The notes: a model not told the origin generated them from the letters alone. A DNA stretch of 64,000 nt from CAILHX01 sp964511385 (GCA_964511385.1 CAZEFE010000007.1:153991-217990); one strand, 5' to 3'. Positions 50,751 through 60,107 are shown, counted from the stretch's first letter. Numbers and translations are program-made.

Positions 50751-51790
50751 GTGACGCAGAAACGACCGGAACTGTTGACGCTCCGGAATCCTCCGAGCAT
50801 GCCCCGCGCAGTACTGTGGCGGCACTGGTGATCGCCATCCTGGCCATCATCCTGCTGGCCTGGTTATGGCTGGACTCCCGGCAATACAAAGCCGCGCTGG
50901 AACTGCAAATCAGCCAGAAGCTGGGGGATTTCGATACCAAAAACCGCGAGAGCGCCTTGCTGGCGAAAAAGGCCGAAGAGTCCTCCACACAAGCCAATGC
51001 GCGCATGGCTGTGCTGGAACAAAAGCTGGCGGAATCGCAAAGCCAGCAGGAGGCTCTGCAAACGCTATACCAGGAGTTTGCCAATAACCGCGAAGAGCGG
51101 GTGTTGAGCGAAGTGGAACAGCTGCTGATTATCGCCAACGAGCAACTGCAACTGGCAGGCAACCTGAAAACGGCGTTGCTGGCGATGCAGACCGCGGATA
51201 CCCGCCTGCAGCAGATCGATAAGCCGCAGGCGATCCAGTTACGCAAATTGCTGGCCAAGGACATCGAGCGCTTGCAGGTTTCACCGTCGGTGGATACCGT
51301 GGGCATCAGCCTGCGCCTGGAGACGCTGGCGAGTGAAATAGACCGGCTGCCGTTGGTGAGCGAGCACCATCCGCGCGCAAACCGTCCGGTTGCCAGCCCG
51401 GAGGTAGAATCCAGCGCTTGGAAAAAACTCACGTATGAAATCTGGCTGGATTTACGCCAGCTGATCCGCATCGAGCGGATTGATCATCCTGAACCGCCCT
51501 TACTGACGCCAGAGCAGGCATTTTTCCTGCGCGAAAACCTGCGGTTGCGCCTGCTGACCGCACGCATCGCCCTGCTGCAACGCGATGAGGCGACGTATCA
51601 CGCCGATCTGGTCGCCTCGGAAAACTGGCTCAAACGCCATTTCGACACCAGCGACCAGGCAGTGCAGAATGCGGTTGCCACGACCCACCAGCTGGCTGGC
51701 AACGCGATCAATATCCAACTGCCGGACATCGGTGCCAGCCTGGCTGGCGCAAGCAAATACAAAGTCATGCTGCAAAAGGGTGCGCGATGA
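50747..51790 (+). CDS. hemX: HemX family membrane protein
   Basis: A 347-aa protein with a short acidic N-terminus, one transmembrane helix (about 25-45) and a long coiled coil (about 48-120, rich in Gln/Glu/Lys). A conserved periplasmic-type domain follows (QLLIIANEQLQLAGNLKTAL, LLTARIALLQRDEATY). HemX is often misnamed uroporphyrinogen C-methyltransferase but has no methyltransferase motif here. It is fixed between hemD and hemY; its exact role in haem synthesis is unclear. Confidence 0.92.
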   Translation: MSDAETTGTVDAPESSEHAPRSTVAALVIAILAIILLAWLWLDSRQYKAALELQISQKLGDFDTKNRESALLAKKAEESSTQANARMAVLEQKLAESQSQQEALQTLYQEFANNREERVLSEVEQLLIIANEQLQLAGNLKTALLAMQTADTRLQQIDKPQAIQLRKLLAKDIERLQVSPSVDTVGISLRLETLASEIDRLPLVSEHHPRANRPVASPEVESSAWKKLTYEIWLDLRQLIRIERIDHPEPPLLTPEQAFFLRENLRLRLLTARIALLQRDEATYHADLVASENWLKRHFDTSDQAVQNAVATTHQLAGNAINIQLPDIGASLAGASKYKVMLQKGAR

Positions 51791-52965
51791 AGCTGCTGGT
51801 CTGGCTGGTGCTGGTTGCCTTGGCGGCCACGCTGATCCCGTTGACCATAGGCGCTAGCCACGGTTATGTGCTGCTGGTGCAGCCACCATATCGTATCGAG
51901 CTTTCCACCAGCCTGTTCCTGTTGCTGGTCGTGCTGGCTTTTGTGACGGTGTATGCCTTGTTGCGGCTGGTGTTCTACACGTTGAACTTGCCGGAGAATG
52001 TGCGCATTTTCAAGCAGACGCGCCGCGAAAAAGAGGCGCACGCCGCCTTGATGGAAAGCCTGACCGCGCTGGCCGAGGGGCGCTACAACAAAGCAGGGAA
52101 GGCTGCGGAAACCGCGCTGGGATTGGGCGCAGACCCGTTGATCAGCTGCCTGGTCGCGGCGCGTTCCGCACACAAGCTGAAAAATTTCGGCCGGCGCGAT
52201 TTCTTCCTGGCCGAATGCCAGCAGAAAGCACCGGAAGGCGATGTCGCCAGGCTGTTGTCCGAATCCGAACTGCTGCTCGACCAGCGACGGTTTAGCGACG
52301 CGCTGACGGCCATACAGCAGCTGGAAAAACATGACGCCAGGCATCTGGCTGCTTTGCAACTGGAGCTGAAGGTGCGTCGCCAGTTGGCGGACTGGGAAAC
52401 GGTGCTGGTGCTGATTGCGCAACTGGAAAAACGCAGCGGCATCGAACCTGTGGTTGCACAGCAATGGCGGCTACAGGCCTATGGCGCCCTGTATGCGCGC
52501 CATGGCGACAATCCGGCACGCTTGCTGGAACTGTGGAAAAACACACCCGAACAGGACCGGCTGCAGCCTCGCCTGGCGTTGCTTGCCGCGCAACACTTTG
52601 CTGCAGTCGGTAACCCATCGCTGGCGGCGGAAATTGTGGAAAAGTCCCTTACTAATGCCTGGGACGCGCAATTGGCAAGGTTTTATGGCGATTGTGCCGG
52701 CGCCGACCCGCTGAAACAGTTGCAACAAGCCGAATATTGGCTGCAACAGCATCACGATGATGCCGGTTTGTTGCTGTCGCTGGGCAGGCTCTGCCTGAAG
52801 CAGGGGTTGTGGGGCAAGGCGCAGAGCTATCTGGAAGCCAGCCTCAGCGTCAGGGCGTCCAGCGCGGCGCATTATGCGTTGGCCGAGATCATGGAGCAGC
52901 AAGGCAAACTGCAGGAAGCCAACCGGCATTATCGGCAGAGCCTGGAAATCAGCCTGGGGAAATAG
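51787..52965 (+). CDS. hemY: HemY protein (TPR-containing membrane protein)
   Basis: A 392-aa protein. Two N-terminal helices (about 3-22, 40-65) and the HemY_N pattern (FKQTRREKEAHAALMESLTALAEGRYNKAGKAAE) are followed by TPR-like repeats to the C-terminus (for example GRLCLKQGLWGKAQSYLEAS, AEIMEQQGKLQEANRHYRQS). It is associated with late haem synthesis, unlike the protoporphyrinogen oxidase that bears the same name in Bacillus. It overlaps hemX by 4 nt. Confidence 0.93.
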   Translation: MKLLVWLVLVALAATLIPLTIGASHGYVLLVQPPYRIELSTSLFLLLVVLAFVTVYALLRLVFYTLNLPENVRIFKQTRREKEAHAALMESLTALAEGRYNKAGKAAETALGLGADPLISCLVAARSAHKLKNFGRRDFFLAECQQKAPEGDVARLLSESELLLDQRRFSDALTAIQQLEKHDARHLAALQLELKVRRQLADWETVLVLIAQLEKRSGIEPVVAQQWRLQAYGALYARHGDNPARLLELWKNTPEQDRLQPRLALLAAQHFAAVGNPSLAAEIVEKSLTNAWDAQLARFYGDCAGADPLKQLQQAEYWLQQHHDDAGLLLSLGRLCLKQGLWGKAQSYLEASLSVRASSAAHYALAEIMEQQGKLQEANRHYRQSLEISLGK

Positions 52966-52977
52966 CGGGATCTCCGT

Positions 52978-53511
52978 GTGAAAACCAAACTCAAGCCTCA
53001 GGCGGATATTTCCTGGCTGCCGCGCCCACCCAATAGTGGCACTTATCGGCCGTGGCTGATTGATGAAGGCTCGTTGACGCGTCGCCTGCAATCGGTGTGT
53101 GAGCATTTTGCCGTGCGTGGGGTGGTGCAGCGGGTGGCCTGTCCGCTACCGGACGAGGCTGCGTTATTGGGGTTGCGGCGCGGACAAACTGCGCTGATCC
53201 GCGAGGTGTGGCTGCACGACGGAGATGTGGCGCTGGTGTTTGCCCGCAGCATCTTGCCTCGCGCCAGTTTGCGCGGCGCGTGGAGCGGGTTAGGCAGGCT
53301 GGGCAGCCGTCCGTTGGGCGCGGCTTTGTTCGCGGATGCCAGGGTGGAGCGCAAGCCGTTGGCGTTTTGCCGGTTGCACGGGCAACATCCGGTGTTTGTC
53401 CATGCGCCGCAGGCTCAATGGGCGCGACGTTCGGTGTTTATGCGCAATGGCCGCACCATCCTGGTGACGGAAGCCTTTTTGCCGGCCATCCTTGATTTGC
53501 CCAGACCATGA
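52978..53511 (+). CDS. ubiC: Chorismate lyase
   Basis: A 177-aa product from a GTG at 52978. It matches UbiC: WLIDEGSLTRRLQSV, the conserved ALIREVWLHDGD with a catalytic-region Arg, a PLGAALF segment and the C-terminal ILVTEAFLPAIL with the conserved Glu. It makes 4-hydroxybenzoate from chorismate for ubiquinone. It overlaps ubiA by 4 nt, the usual pairing. Confidence 0.93.
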   Translation: MKTKLKPQADISWLPRPPNSGTYRPWLIDEGSLTRRLQSVCEHFAVRGVVQRVACPLPDEAALLGLRRGQTALIREVWLHDGDVALVFARSILPRASLRGAWSGLGRLGSRPLGAALFADARVERKPLAFCRLHGQHPVFVHAPQAQWARRSVFMRNGRTILVTEAFLPAILDLPRP

Positions 53512-54362
53512 AATCCAGATTGGCCCTGTATATCAAGCTGATGCGATTGGATAAACCGATCGGTATCCTGCTGTTGTTGTGGCCCACATTGTGGGCGCTC
53601 TGGATTGCCAGTGCCGGCCGGCCGGACCTATTGGTGCTGGGGGTGCTGGTGCTGGGTACGGTGCTGATGCGTTCAGCCGGGTGCGTGATGAATGATTACG
53701 CCGACCGGCATTTTGATTTGCATGTGGAGCGCACCAGACACCGGCCGCTGACAGCGAAACTGGTGGGCGAAAAAGAGGCATTGCTATTAGCGGCAGGCTT
53801 GTCATTGCTGGCGTTTGTGCTGGTGCTGCAATTAAACCGGCTGACGGTGCTGCTATCTATCCCGGCGCTGTTCCTGGCGGCAAGCTACCCGTTCACCAAG
53901 CGATTTTTTGCCATTCCGCAAGCCTATCTGGGTATCGCCTTCGGCTTTGGCATTCCCATGGCGTTCGCCGCGCAGACTGCGGCAGTCCCGGCGCTGGCAT
54001 GGTGGATGTTGCTGGCCAATGTGTGCTGGGCTGTGGCGTACGATACTGAATATGCCATGGTGGATCGGGACGATGACATCAAGATCGGTATACGTTCTTC
54101 AGCACTGTTTTTCGGCGCGCAGGATGTGGCGGCCATCATGTTCTGCTACATGGCCATGCTGGAACTGCTGGTGTGGGTGGGCCTGCAGGCGGGTTTGAAC
54201 TGGCCGTATTTTGTTGGCCTGGGGGCTGCCGCGGGGGTTGCGCTTTATCACTACACGTTGATTCGCGGGCGGGAGCGCACGGCATGCTTCAAGGCGTTTT
54301 TGCATAACAATTGGCTGGGGGCGGCGATATTCGGCGGCCTGGCAGCGAGTTTCCTGGTCTAA
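53508..54362 (+). CDS. ubiA: 4-hydroxybenzoate polyprenyltransferase
   Basis: A 284-aa membrane prenyltransferase with about eight helices. It has the first Asp-rich motif NDYADRHFDLHVERT and the second DTEYAMVDRDDD, which bind Mg-polyprenyl diphosphate. It prenylates 4-hydroxybenzoate in ubiquinone synthesis. The 3' end overlaps the convergent YdcF-like gene by a few bases. Confidence 0.96.
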   Translation: MKSRLALYIKLMRLDKPIGILLLLWPTLWALWIASAGRPDLLVLGVLVLGTVLMRSAGCVMNDYADRHFDLHVERTRHRPLTAKLVGEKEALLLAAGLSLLAFVLVLQLNRLTVLLSIPALFLAASYPFTKRFFAIPQAYLGIAFGFGIPMAFAAQTAAVPALAWWMLLANVCWAVAYDTEYAMVDRDDDIKIGIRSSALFFGAQDVAAIMFCYMAMLELLVWVGLQAGLNWPYFVGLGAAAGVALYHYTLIRGRERTACFKAFLHNNWLGAAIFGGLAASFLV

Positions 54363-55108
54363 GCGGCACCTTTCAGGCGATACCAGAGCAGGCCTATCCA
54401 TTCATGCAGGAATTGGCTGCTATTGGCGAGCCCGCCCGCGCTGGGCAGGAACGTCAACGGAGTCGTTGGGTTCGGGGTGCTATATCCGGTCGGGGCGGGA
54501 ACAACGTCAAACCCCACTTTTTTGAAAGCAGCCGTTGCGCGCGGCATATGCCAGGCGTGCGTAACCAGGTAAATGCGGCGAATCTTGTGGGCGGAGAGGA
54601 TGCGCCAGCATTCCCGGGCTTCATCGGCTGTATTGTAGGAGCGGTTTTCCACCCACTTCACCGGCGTTTTGAAATCCTGCTCCAGGCTGGCTTTCATGAG
54701 TTCGCCTTCGCTGATGGCGGACCCTCCCGGATTGCCGCCGCTGGTAAGGATGGGGGTGCCCGTTTGCCGCGCCAGACGGGCGGCGTAACGCACACGTTCC
54801 AGCCCGCCGTGCGAAATGGTATCGCGCCCGGCGTATTCTGGTGCGTTGGCATAACGCCCAGCCCCTAGCACCACGATGGCTTCCGCCTGGGTTGCCGCAA
54901 CTGGCGGAACTTTCTCCAGCGTTTGCAGCAAATGTTTCCCTGTCCACGGCGTCGAAAGTATCCCTAGTGTTACAATGCTGGCCCAGCATAAAGCCAGGGC
55001 GAGGCCGCGCCGATGCTTCAGCAGCAGTAGCCCTAGCAGCATCAGCAACAGCAGGTTGAGCGGGGGTAGCAGTAAGGTGCTGACGATGTTGGTGTAAAGC
55101 CAGTTCAT
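54359..55108 (-). CDS. YdcF/ElyC-like DUF218 membrane protein
   Basis: A 249-aa product from the ATG at 55108. Two N-terminal helices (about 10-30, 38-55) precede a DUF218 domain with AIVVLGAGRYANAPEY, PILTSGGNPGG, ENRSYNTADEARECWRIL and the conserved YLVTHAWHMPRATAAFKKVGF. DUF218 proteins such as ElyC act in cell-envelope carbohydrate processes, but a precise reaction is not known. It is divergent from rplM. Confidence 0.88.
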   Translation of the reverse strand: MNWLYTNIVSTLLLPPLNLLLLMLLGLLLLKHRRGLALALCWASIVTLGILSTPWTGKHLLQTLEKVPPVAATQAEAIVVLGAGRYANAPEYAGRDTISHGGLERVRYAARLARQTGTPILTSGGNPGGSAISEGELMKASLEQDFKTPVKWVENRSYNTADEARECWRILSAHKIRRIYLVTHAWHMPRATAAFKKVGFDVVPAPTGYSTPNPTTPLTFLPSAGGLANSSQFLHEWIGLLWYRLKGAA

Positions 55109-55136
55109 GGGAGCAGGCCGCGAAGCAGAATTTTGT

Positions 55137-55166
55137 TTGACATGGCGGATAAGTATGCCATACAAT
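55137..55166 (+). promoter_or_regulatory. Promoter of rplM-rpsI
   Basis: TTGACA (55137-55142), 18 nt, TACAAT (55161-55166), about 38 nt before the rplM ATG. It is a strong sigma70-type element consistent with ribosomal protein expression. Confidence 0.75.
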
Positions 55167-55204
55167 CGCCCCCTTTCTTTTTGTACCAGACACGGTTGAA
55201 TCAA

Positions 55205-55648
55205 ATGAAAACCTTTTCCGCCAAATCGCATGAAGTACAACGCGACTGGTTCGTGGTTGACGCTGCGGACATGGTGCTGGGCCGGTTGGCCAGCGAGATT
55301 GCACGCCGCCTGCGTGGTAAGCACAAAACCATTTACACCCCGCACGTTGATACCGGCGACTACATTATTGTTGTGAATGCCGAAAAAATCGTTGTGACCG
55401 GCAACAAGGCCGAAGGCAAGATTTATCATCGCCACAGCGGGTTCCCTGGCGGCATTACCAGCACTACGTTTGCCAAGATGCAAGGCCGTTTCCCTGGCCG
55501 TGCTCTGGAAAAAGCAGTCAAAGGCATGTTGCCAAAAGGCCCTCTGGGCTACGCCATGTTCAAGAAGCTGAAGGTGTATGCAGGCCCAACGCATGAGCAT
55601 GCGGCACAGCAACCCAAGCCTCTGGAAATTCAAGGAGCACTGAAATGA
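55205..55648 (+). CDS. rplM: 50S ribosomal protein L13
   Basis: A 147-aa product from the ATG at 55205 (MKTFSAKSHEVQRDWFVVDA). Contains LGRLASEIARRLRGKHKT, DTGDYIIVVNAEKI and MLPKGPLGYAMFKKLKVY. It is an early assembly protein of the large subunit. It overlaps rpsI by 4 nt, the usual L13-S9 operon. Confidence 0.98.
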   Translation: MKTFSAKSHEVQRDWFVVDAADMVLGRLASEIARRLRGKHKTIYTPHVDTGDYIIVVNAEKIVVTGNKAEGKIYHRHSGFPGGITSTTFAKMQGRFPGRALEKAVKGMLPKGPLGYAMFKKLKVYAGPTHEHAAQQPKPLEIQGALK

Positions 55649-56037
55649 TCGGTAAATACAACTACGGCACCGGCCGTCGCAAGAGCTCCGTGGCTCGAGT
55701 GTTCATCAAGGCAGGCAAAGGCAACATCGTGGTGAACGACAAGCCTGTTGACCAATACTTCTCCCGCGTGACTTCGCGCATGGTATTGCGTCAGCCACTT
55801 GAGTTGACCGGCAACACCGAAAGCTTCGACATCATGGTGAACGTCACCGGTGGTGGCGAATCCGGACAGGCTGGTGCGGTACGTCACGGGATTACCCGTG
55901 CTCTGATTGAGTATGATGCGGCGCTGAAGAGCGCGCTGAGCAAGGCCGGTTTCGTGACCCGCGACGCTCGTGAAGTTGAGCGTAAAAAGGTTGGTCTGCA
56001 CAAGGCACGTCGCCGCAAGCAATTCTCCAAGCGCTAA
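55645..56037 (+). CDS. rpsI: 30S ribosomal protein S9
   Basis: A 130-aa protein with GTGRRKSSVARVFI, GGGESGQAGAVRHGI and the basic tail ending QFSKR, which reaches the P-site tRNA. It is the second gene of the rplM-rpsI operon and is followed by a strong terminator. Confidence 0.98.
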   Translation: MIGKYNYGTGRRKSSVARVFIKAGKGNIVVNDKPVDQYFSRVTSRMVLRQPLELTGNTESFDIMVNVTGGGESGQAGAVRHGITRALIEYDAALKSALSKAGFVTRDAREVERKKVGLHKARRRKQFSKR

Positions 56038-56057
56038 TTTTACAGCGCTGGTTCAGG

Positions 56058-56091
56058 AAAGCCGCACCCCGTTTTGGGCTGCGGCTTTTTT
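56058..56091 (+). terminator. Intrinsic terminator of rplM-rpsI
   Basis: A stem AAAGCCGCA / TGCGGCTTT, extended inside by CCC/GGG pairing, is followed by a T-run ending at 56091. It lies 20 nt after the rpsI stop. Confidence 0.9.
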
Positions 56092-56165
56092 ATTGCCATT
56101 TTTTGGCGCGGTGATTTACCATTGACCGCCTGCTGACGCAGGCTCGACAAGAAAGAGACGGAACA

Positions 56166-57200
56166 GTGAAAACAATCAAGGCTGGAATTGTGGGCGGTAC
56201 CGGGTATACCGGGGTTGAATTGTTGCGGTTGCTGGCACAGCACCCGGGTGTCGAGGTGACGGCTATTACTTCTCGCGGGGATGCGGGGAAAAAAGTCAGC
56301 GACATGTTTCCCAGCTTGCGGGGACATGTGGATTTGCCATTCAGCGACCCGGCCCAGGCGAATCTCAGGGCGTGTGATGTCGTGTTTTTTGCTACGCCCA
56401 ACGGCATTGCGATGCAGCAGGCAAAAGAGTTGCTTGATGCCGGAGTAAGAGTTATTGATCTGGCGGCAGACTTCCGGATCAAGGATATCCCCACTTGGGA
56501 AAAGTGGTACGGCATGACGCATGCCAGCCCGGAACTGGTGGCTGAGGCGGTATACGGCCTGCCGGAAGTGAACCGGGAAGAAATCAGGGGCGCGCGGCTG
56601 GTGGCCAATCCAGGCTGTTACCCGACGGCCGTGCAACTGGGTTTCATGCCTTTGCTGGAGGCCGGGGTTGTGGATGCAGCGCACCTGATTGCGGATTCCA
56701 AATCCGGGGTAAGCGGGGCTGGCAGAAAGGCTGAGACGCACATATTGCTGGCTGAAGCGGCTGACAGCTTCAAGGCTTATGGTGTGGCCGGTCACCGGCA
56801 TCTGCCGGAAATCAGCCAAGGCTTGACTGCCATGCAGGGTGGGGTGGTGGGTTTGACTTTTGTGCCACATTTAACCCCCATGATACGGGGCATCCATGCC
56901 ACGCTGTATGCCCGGCTCGAGACCGAGGCCGATGTGCAGGCATTGTTTGAAGCGCGGTATGCCGCCGAGCCGTTTGTCGATGTTTTGCCCGCAGGCGCTC
57001 ATCCGGAAACCCGGTCGGTGCGGGGTGCCAACCTGTGTAGAATAGCGGTGCACCGGCCACAAGGTGGGGATACCGTGGTGGTGCTGTCGGTGATTGATAA
57101 TCTGGTTAAGGGAGCTGCCGGACAGGCGGTGCAGAACATGAACCTGATGTTTGATTTTGCTGAAACGACTGGCTTGGAGCAGTTGCCGCTGTCGCCATGA
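56166..57200 (+). CDS. argC: N-acetyl-gamma-glutamyl-phosphate reductase
   Basis: A 344-aa product from a GTG at 56166. The NADP-binding start IVGGTGYTGVELLRLL, the catalytic Cys in VANPGCYPTAVQLG, and GVAGHRHLPEI and FVPHLTPMIRGIHAT mark the long-form ArgC. It reduces N-acetylglutamyl phosphate in arginine synthesis. Arginine is also a substrate of the cyanophycin synthetases in this window, although the loci are far apart. It overlaps the DUF6776 gene by 4 nt. Confidence 0.96.
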   Translation: MKTIKAGIVGGTGYTGVELLRLLAQHPGVEVTAITSRGDAGKKVSDMFPSLRGHVDLPFSDPAQANLRACDVVFFATPNGIAMQQAKELLDAGVRVIDLAADFRIKDIPTWEKWYGMTHASPELVAEAVYGLPEVNREEIRGARLVANPGCYPTAVQLGFMPLLEAGVVDAAHLIADSKSGVSGAGRKAETHILLAEAADSFKAYGVAGHRHLPEISQGLTAMQGGVVGLTFVPHLTPMIRGIHATLYARLETEADVQALFEARYAAEPFVDVLPAGAHPETRSVRGANLCRIAVHRPQGGDTVVVLSVIDNLVKGAAGQAVQNMNLMFDFAETTGLEQLPLSP

Positions 57201-57904
57201 GGCATCAGGTCAGAAAGCTACGGCATCGGTTCGGGGTCGCGGCGCGGAGCGTTGCGGTGCGGGCGGCGATCCCTTGGTATGCGCGCTTGTTGTTGGTCGT
57301 CGCCTTGATGGCGCTGGGTTTTGGGGTCGGCTACTGGCGCTATTCGGCGGAGGGGACGTTGCAGTTGCGCGACCAGATACGTCTGCTGCGCGACGAAAAT
57401 CAACAGCTGCGTACTCAGAGCATCCATGTAGAAAGCCAGAAGCAGGTGACCCAGGTCGCGCAGAAGGATCTGGCAAAAGATATGGCCGCGCTACAGGAGG
57501 AAAATGTCCAGTTGAAGGAAGAGTTGGCCTTCTACAAAAATATTTTGGCAGACAGTTCCGGTGTGGCAGTGGTGAAGGTGCACAGCTTCAAGATCAGTAA
57601 ATCAGCAAAGCCGGGCGAGTACGATTTCAGGGTGCTGCTGATTCAGTCCGGTCGCCATGACCGGAGCGTGCAGGGCAGCCTGCAGATAGCGCTTAACGGC
57701 ACCCGGGATGGTAAGCCTTTGGTCGTCCCAGTGACTCCGGCAGGAGGGGCAAAAGGGTTCAAGATCAATTTCAAATATTATCAGCCGGTGGAAGGCAGTT
57801 TTTCTGTGCCGGATCGGGCGCAAATGACCGAGCTACAGGCAAAATTCTTTCAGATGGGTTCTTCGGAACCGAAGCTGACGCAATCCGCAGCATTACCGCA
57901 ATAA
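57197..57904 (+). CDS. DUF6776 family membrane protein
   Basis: A 235-aa protein with one helix (about 28-47) and a coiled coil (about 54-115, LRDQIRLLRDENQQLRTQ and following heptads). A C-terminal beta-rich domain (about 125-215) contains YDFRVLLIQSGRHDR and GFKINFKYYQPVEGSF. The family is conserved between argC and the bactofilin in Betaproteobacteria, suggesting a cell-envelope or morphogenesis link; function is unknown. Confidence 0.85.
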   Translation: MRHQVRKLRHRFGVAARSVAVRAAIPWYARLLLVVALMALGFGVGYWRYSAEGTLQLRDQIRLLRDENQQLRTQSIHVESQKQVTQVAQKDLAKDMAALQEENVQLKEELAFYKNILADSSGVAVVKVHSFKISKSAKPGEYDFRVLLIQSGRHDRSVQGSLQIALNGTRDGKPLVVPVTPAGGAKGFKINFKYYQPVEGSFSVPDRAQMTELQAKFFQMGSSEPKLTQSAALPQ

Positions 57905-57913
57905 GGAGTATTC

Positions 57914-58303
57914 ATGTTTTTCAAGACCAGCAAGAGGCCGCATAGCCGTATCGAAACGCTGATTGGTGCGGCCACCGTGATCAAGGGGGATATCGAATTC
58001 AGCGGTGGCCTGCGGATTGATGGGACAGTGCATGGCAGTGTCAGCGAAGTCAGTGTGAATCCCGGAACCCTGATTGTCAGCGAGCATGGCCGCATCGACG
58101 GCTCCCTCAATGTTTCTCATGCCACCATCAATGGTGTGGTGAATGGCCCGGTGAATGCGACGGATTATGTGGAACTACAGGCAAAAGCACGAGTCACAGG
58201 AGATGTGCGCTATAAAACGCTGGAGATGTTTGTCGGGGCTATTGTTGAAGGCAAGCTCATACACTTGAGCGAGCAATCTTCTGGCCTGGGGGTCGATGAT
58301 TGA
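57914..58303 (+). CDS. Bactofilin
   Basis: A 129-aa protein with the bactofilin (DUF583) beta-helix repeat: TLIGAATVIKGDIEFSGGLR, IDGTVHGSV and ISEHGRIDGSL-like turns continuing to residue 115. Bactofilins self-assemble into filaments without nucleotide and scaffold cell-wall enzymes. A nearby M23 peptidase (61193-62530) is a possible partner, as in other bacteria. An AAGGAG ribosome-binding site precedes the ATG. Confidence 0.93.
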   Translation: MFFKTSKRPHSRIETLIGAATVIKGDIEFSGGLRIDGTVHGSVSEVSVNPGTLIVSEHGRIDGSLNVSHATINGVVNGPVNATDYVELQAKARVTGDVRYKTLEMFVGAIVEGKLIHLSEQSSGLGVDD

Positions 58304-58351
58304 CCGTGACCCTGACACGGCGGATAATCGCCGCTTAGGTAATTGGAGGAT

Positions 58352-58708
58352 ATGACCATGAATGCAGTAAATGAAATGCCCAGCCCGCTGAAGTTTTCCG
58401 ACAGCGCGGCCAACAAGGTGCGTGAGCTGATCGAAGAGGAAGGTACACCTGACCTGAAGTTGCGTGTGTTTGTATCCGGCGGTGGCTGTTCCGGTTTTCA
58501 GTATGGCTTCACCTTTGATGAAGAGGTGAACGAGGATGACACCACGGTAGAGCGAGGCGGGGTGACGTTGCTGATCGATTCCATGAGCCTGCAATACCTG
58601 ACGGGCGCGGAAATTGATTACACCGAGGGTCTGCAGGGCTCGCAGTTTGTGATAAAAAACCCAAACGCGACAACCACTTGTGGTTGCGGGTCTTCGTTTT
58701 CGGCCTGA
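58352..58708 (+). CDS. erpA: Iron-sulfur cluster insertion protein ErpA
   Basis: A 118-aa product from the ATG at 58352, 7 nt after GGAGG. It is an A-type carrier with the three conserved cysteines: one in VSGGGCSGFQYGF and two in TTCGCGSSF. It delivers Fe-S clusters to client apoproteins. It ends the argC-DUF6776-bactofilin-erpA group. Confidence 0.96.
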   Translation: MTMNAVNEMPSPLKFSDSAANKVRELIEEEGTPDLKLRVFVSGGGCSGFQYGFTFDEEVNEDDTTVERGGVTLLIDSMSLQYLTGAEIDYTEGLQGSQFVIKNPNATTTCGCGSSFSA

Positions 58709-58718
58709 TTCAATTAAG

Positions 58719-58768
58719 CCATAAAACAAAAAGGCCACTGCTTCCGCAGTGGCCTTTTTGTTTTATGG
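58719..58768. terminator. Long bidirectional intrinsic terminator
   Basis: A perfect 23-bp inverted repeat with a 4-nt loop (TTCC). The core GGCCACTGC / GCAGTGGCC is flanked by A-rich and T-rich arms, giving a T-run on both strands. It separates convergent erpA and gltA. Confidence 0.95.
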
Positions 58769-58777
58769 CGTGTGCGG

Positions 58778-60070
58778 TTAGCGATTTCCAAGTGGCGGGA
58801 CATCCCGGCGCGGCTCCCCGGTGTAAAGCTGACGTGGCCGTCCGATCTTGGCTTCCGGGTGGGAAATCATTTCGTTCCATTGCGCGACCCACCCAGCTGT
58901 TCTCGCCAGTGCAAAGATGGCGGTGAACATGTTGGTGGGGATGCCCAGTGCGCGCAGTACAATGCCGGAATAGAAGTCCACGTTTGGATACAGCCGCTTG
59001 CTGATGAAATACTCGTCTTCCAGCGCAATCCGTTCCAGTTCCATGGCGATCTTGAACAAAGGGTCATCGTTCAGCCCCAGTTCGTTGAGGACTTCATGGC
59101 AGGTGCGGCGCATCATGTTGGCCCTGGGATCCATGTTCTTGTAGACGCGGTGACCGAAGCCCATCAGGCGGAATGGGTTGCTTTTGTCTTTTGCCCGTTC
59201 GATGCATTTGCCGATGTTGGATACATTGCCGATTTCTTCCAGCATCTGTAGCACGGCTTCATTGGCGCCACCATGAGCGGGACCCCACAGCGATGCGATC
59301 CCTGCGGCGATCGAGGCAAATGGGTTGGCGCCGCTGGAGCCAGTCAGGCGTACGGTCGAGGTAGAAGCATTTTGCTCGTGATCGGCATGCAGGATCAAAA
59401 TGCGATCCAGCGCCTTGGTCAACACCGGGTTGGGAGTGTAGGATTCGCAGGGCGTGGCAAACATCATGCGCATGAAATTGGATGCGTAATCAAGGTTGTT
59501 TTGCGGGTAAATGAATGGCTCGCCGATGTTGTATTTGTAGCTCCAAGCCGCCACTGTCGGAATTTTGGCCAGCAGACGAAATGCCGCGATTTCCCTTTGC
59601 TGCGGGTCCGAAACATCGGAGCTTTCCGGGTAAAACGCCGCCATGGCACCGACTACCGAAACCATCACCGCCATTGGGTGGGCATCCCGCCGGAAGCCGC
59701 GGAACACGTTGTTCATCTGGTCGTGCAGCATGGTATGGCTGCTGATGGTGTTGCTAAACGCCTGTTTTTCATTGGCGTCAGGCAATTTGCCATTGATCAG
59801 CAGATAAGCGACTTCCGGGAAGTCGCAGTGTTCCGCCAGTTGCTCGATGGGGTAGCCGCGGTAATACAGCAGCCCTTCTTCGCCATCAATATAGGTAATG
59901 CTGGAACTGCAACTGGCAGTGGATAAAAACCCCGGGTCATAAGTGAAATAGCCGTGTTGTCCTAGCTTGCGGATATCAATGACATCGGTTCCCAGGCTGC
60001 CCGATAATATTGGCAGTTCGATCGGTTTGGCGCCGTTGTCAAACGTGATGGTGGCTTTGGTCGGTTTCAT
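58778..60070 (-). CDS. gltA: Citrate synthase (type II)
   Basis: A 430-aa hexameric-type citrate synthase from the ATG at 60070. Catalytic motifs are LHADHEQNASTSTVR (His), LWGPAHGGANEAVL (His) and the RLMGFGHRVYKNMDPRA region with substrate Arg; the catalytic Asp lies in YPNVDFYSG. It condenses acetyl-CoA and oxaloacetate. It stands alone here, away from other TCA genes, between erpA and anmK. Confidence 0.97.
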   Translation of the reverse strand: MKPTKATITFDNGAKPIELPILSGSLGTDVIDIRKLGQHGYFTYDPGFLSTASCSSSITYIDGEEGLLYYRGYPIEQLAEHCDFPEVAYLLINGKLPDANEKQAFSNTISSHTMLHDQMNNVFRGFRRDAHPMAVMVSVVGAMAAFYPESSDVSDPQQREIAAFRLLAKIPTVAAWSYKYNIGEPFIYPQNNLDYASNFMRMMFATPCESYTPNPVLTKALDRILILHADHEQNASTSTVRLTGSSGANPFASIAAGIASLWGPAHGGANEAVLQMLEEIGNVSNIGKCIERAKDKSNPFRLMGFGHRVYKNMDPRANMMRRTCHEVLNELGLNDDPLFKIAMELERIALEDEYFISKRLYPNVDFYSGIVLRALGIPTNMFTAIFALARTAGWVAQWNEMISHPEAKIGRPRQLYTGEPRRDVPPLGNR

Positions 60071-60107
60071 GATGGCAGTGCAAATAATTTCAGATGGTGT
60101 GATTGTA

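Noticed and set aside
50747..51790. hemX as a uroporphyrinogen-III methyltransferase
   Set aside because: No SAM-binding or tetrapyrrole methylase motif is present; the sequence is a membrane-anchored coiled-coil protein.
55109..55633. N-terminal extension of the YdcF-like gene across rplM
   Set aside because: The extension is antisense to ribosomal protein L13; the ATG at 55108 begins the membrane helix expected for the family.
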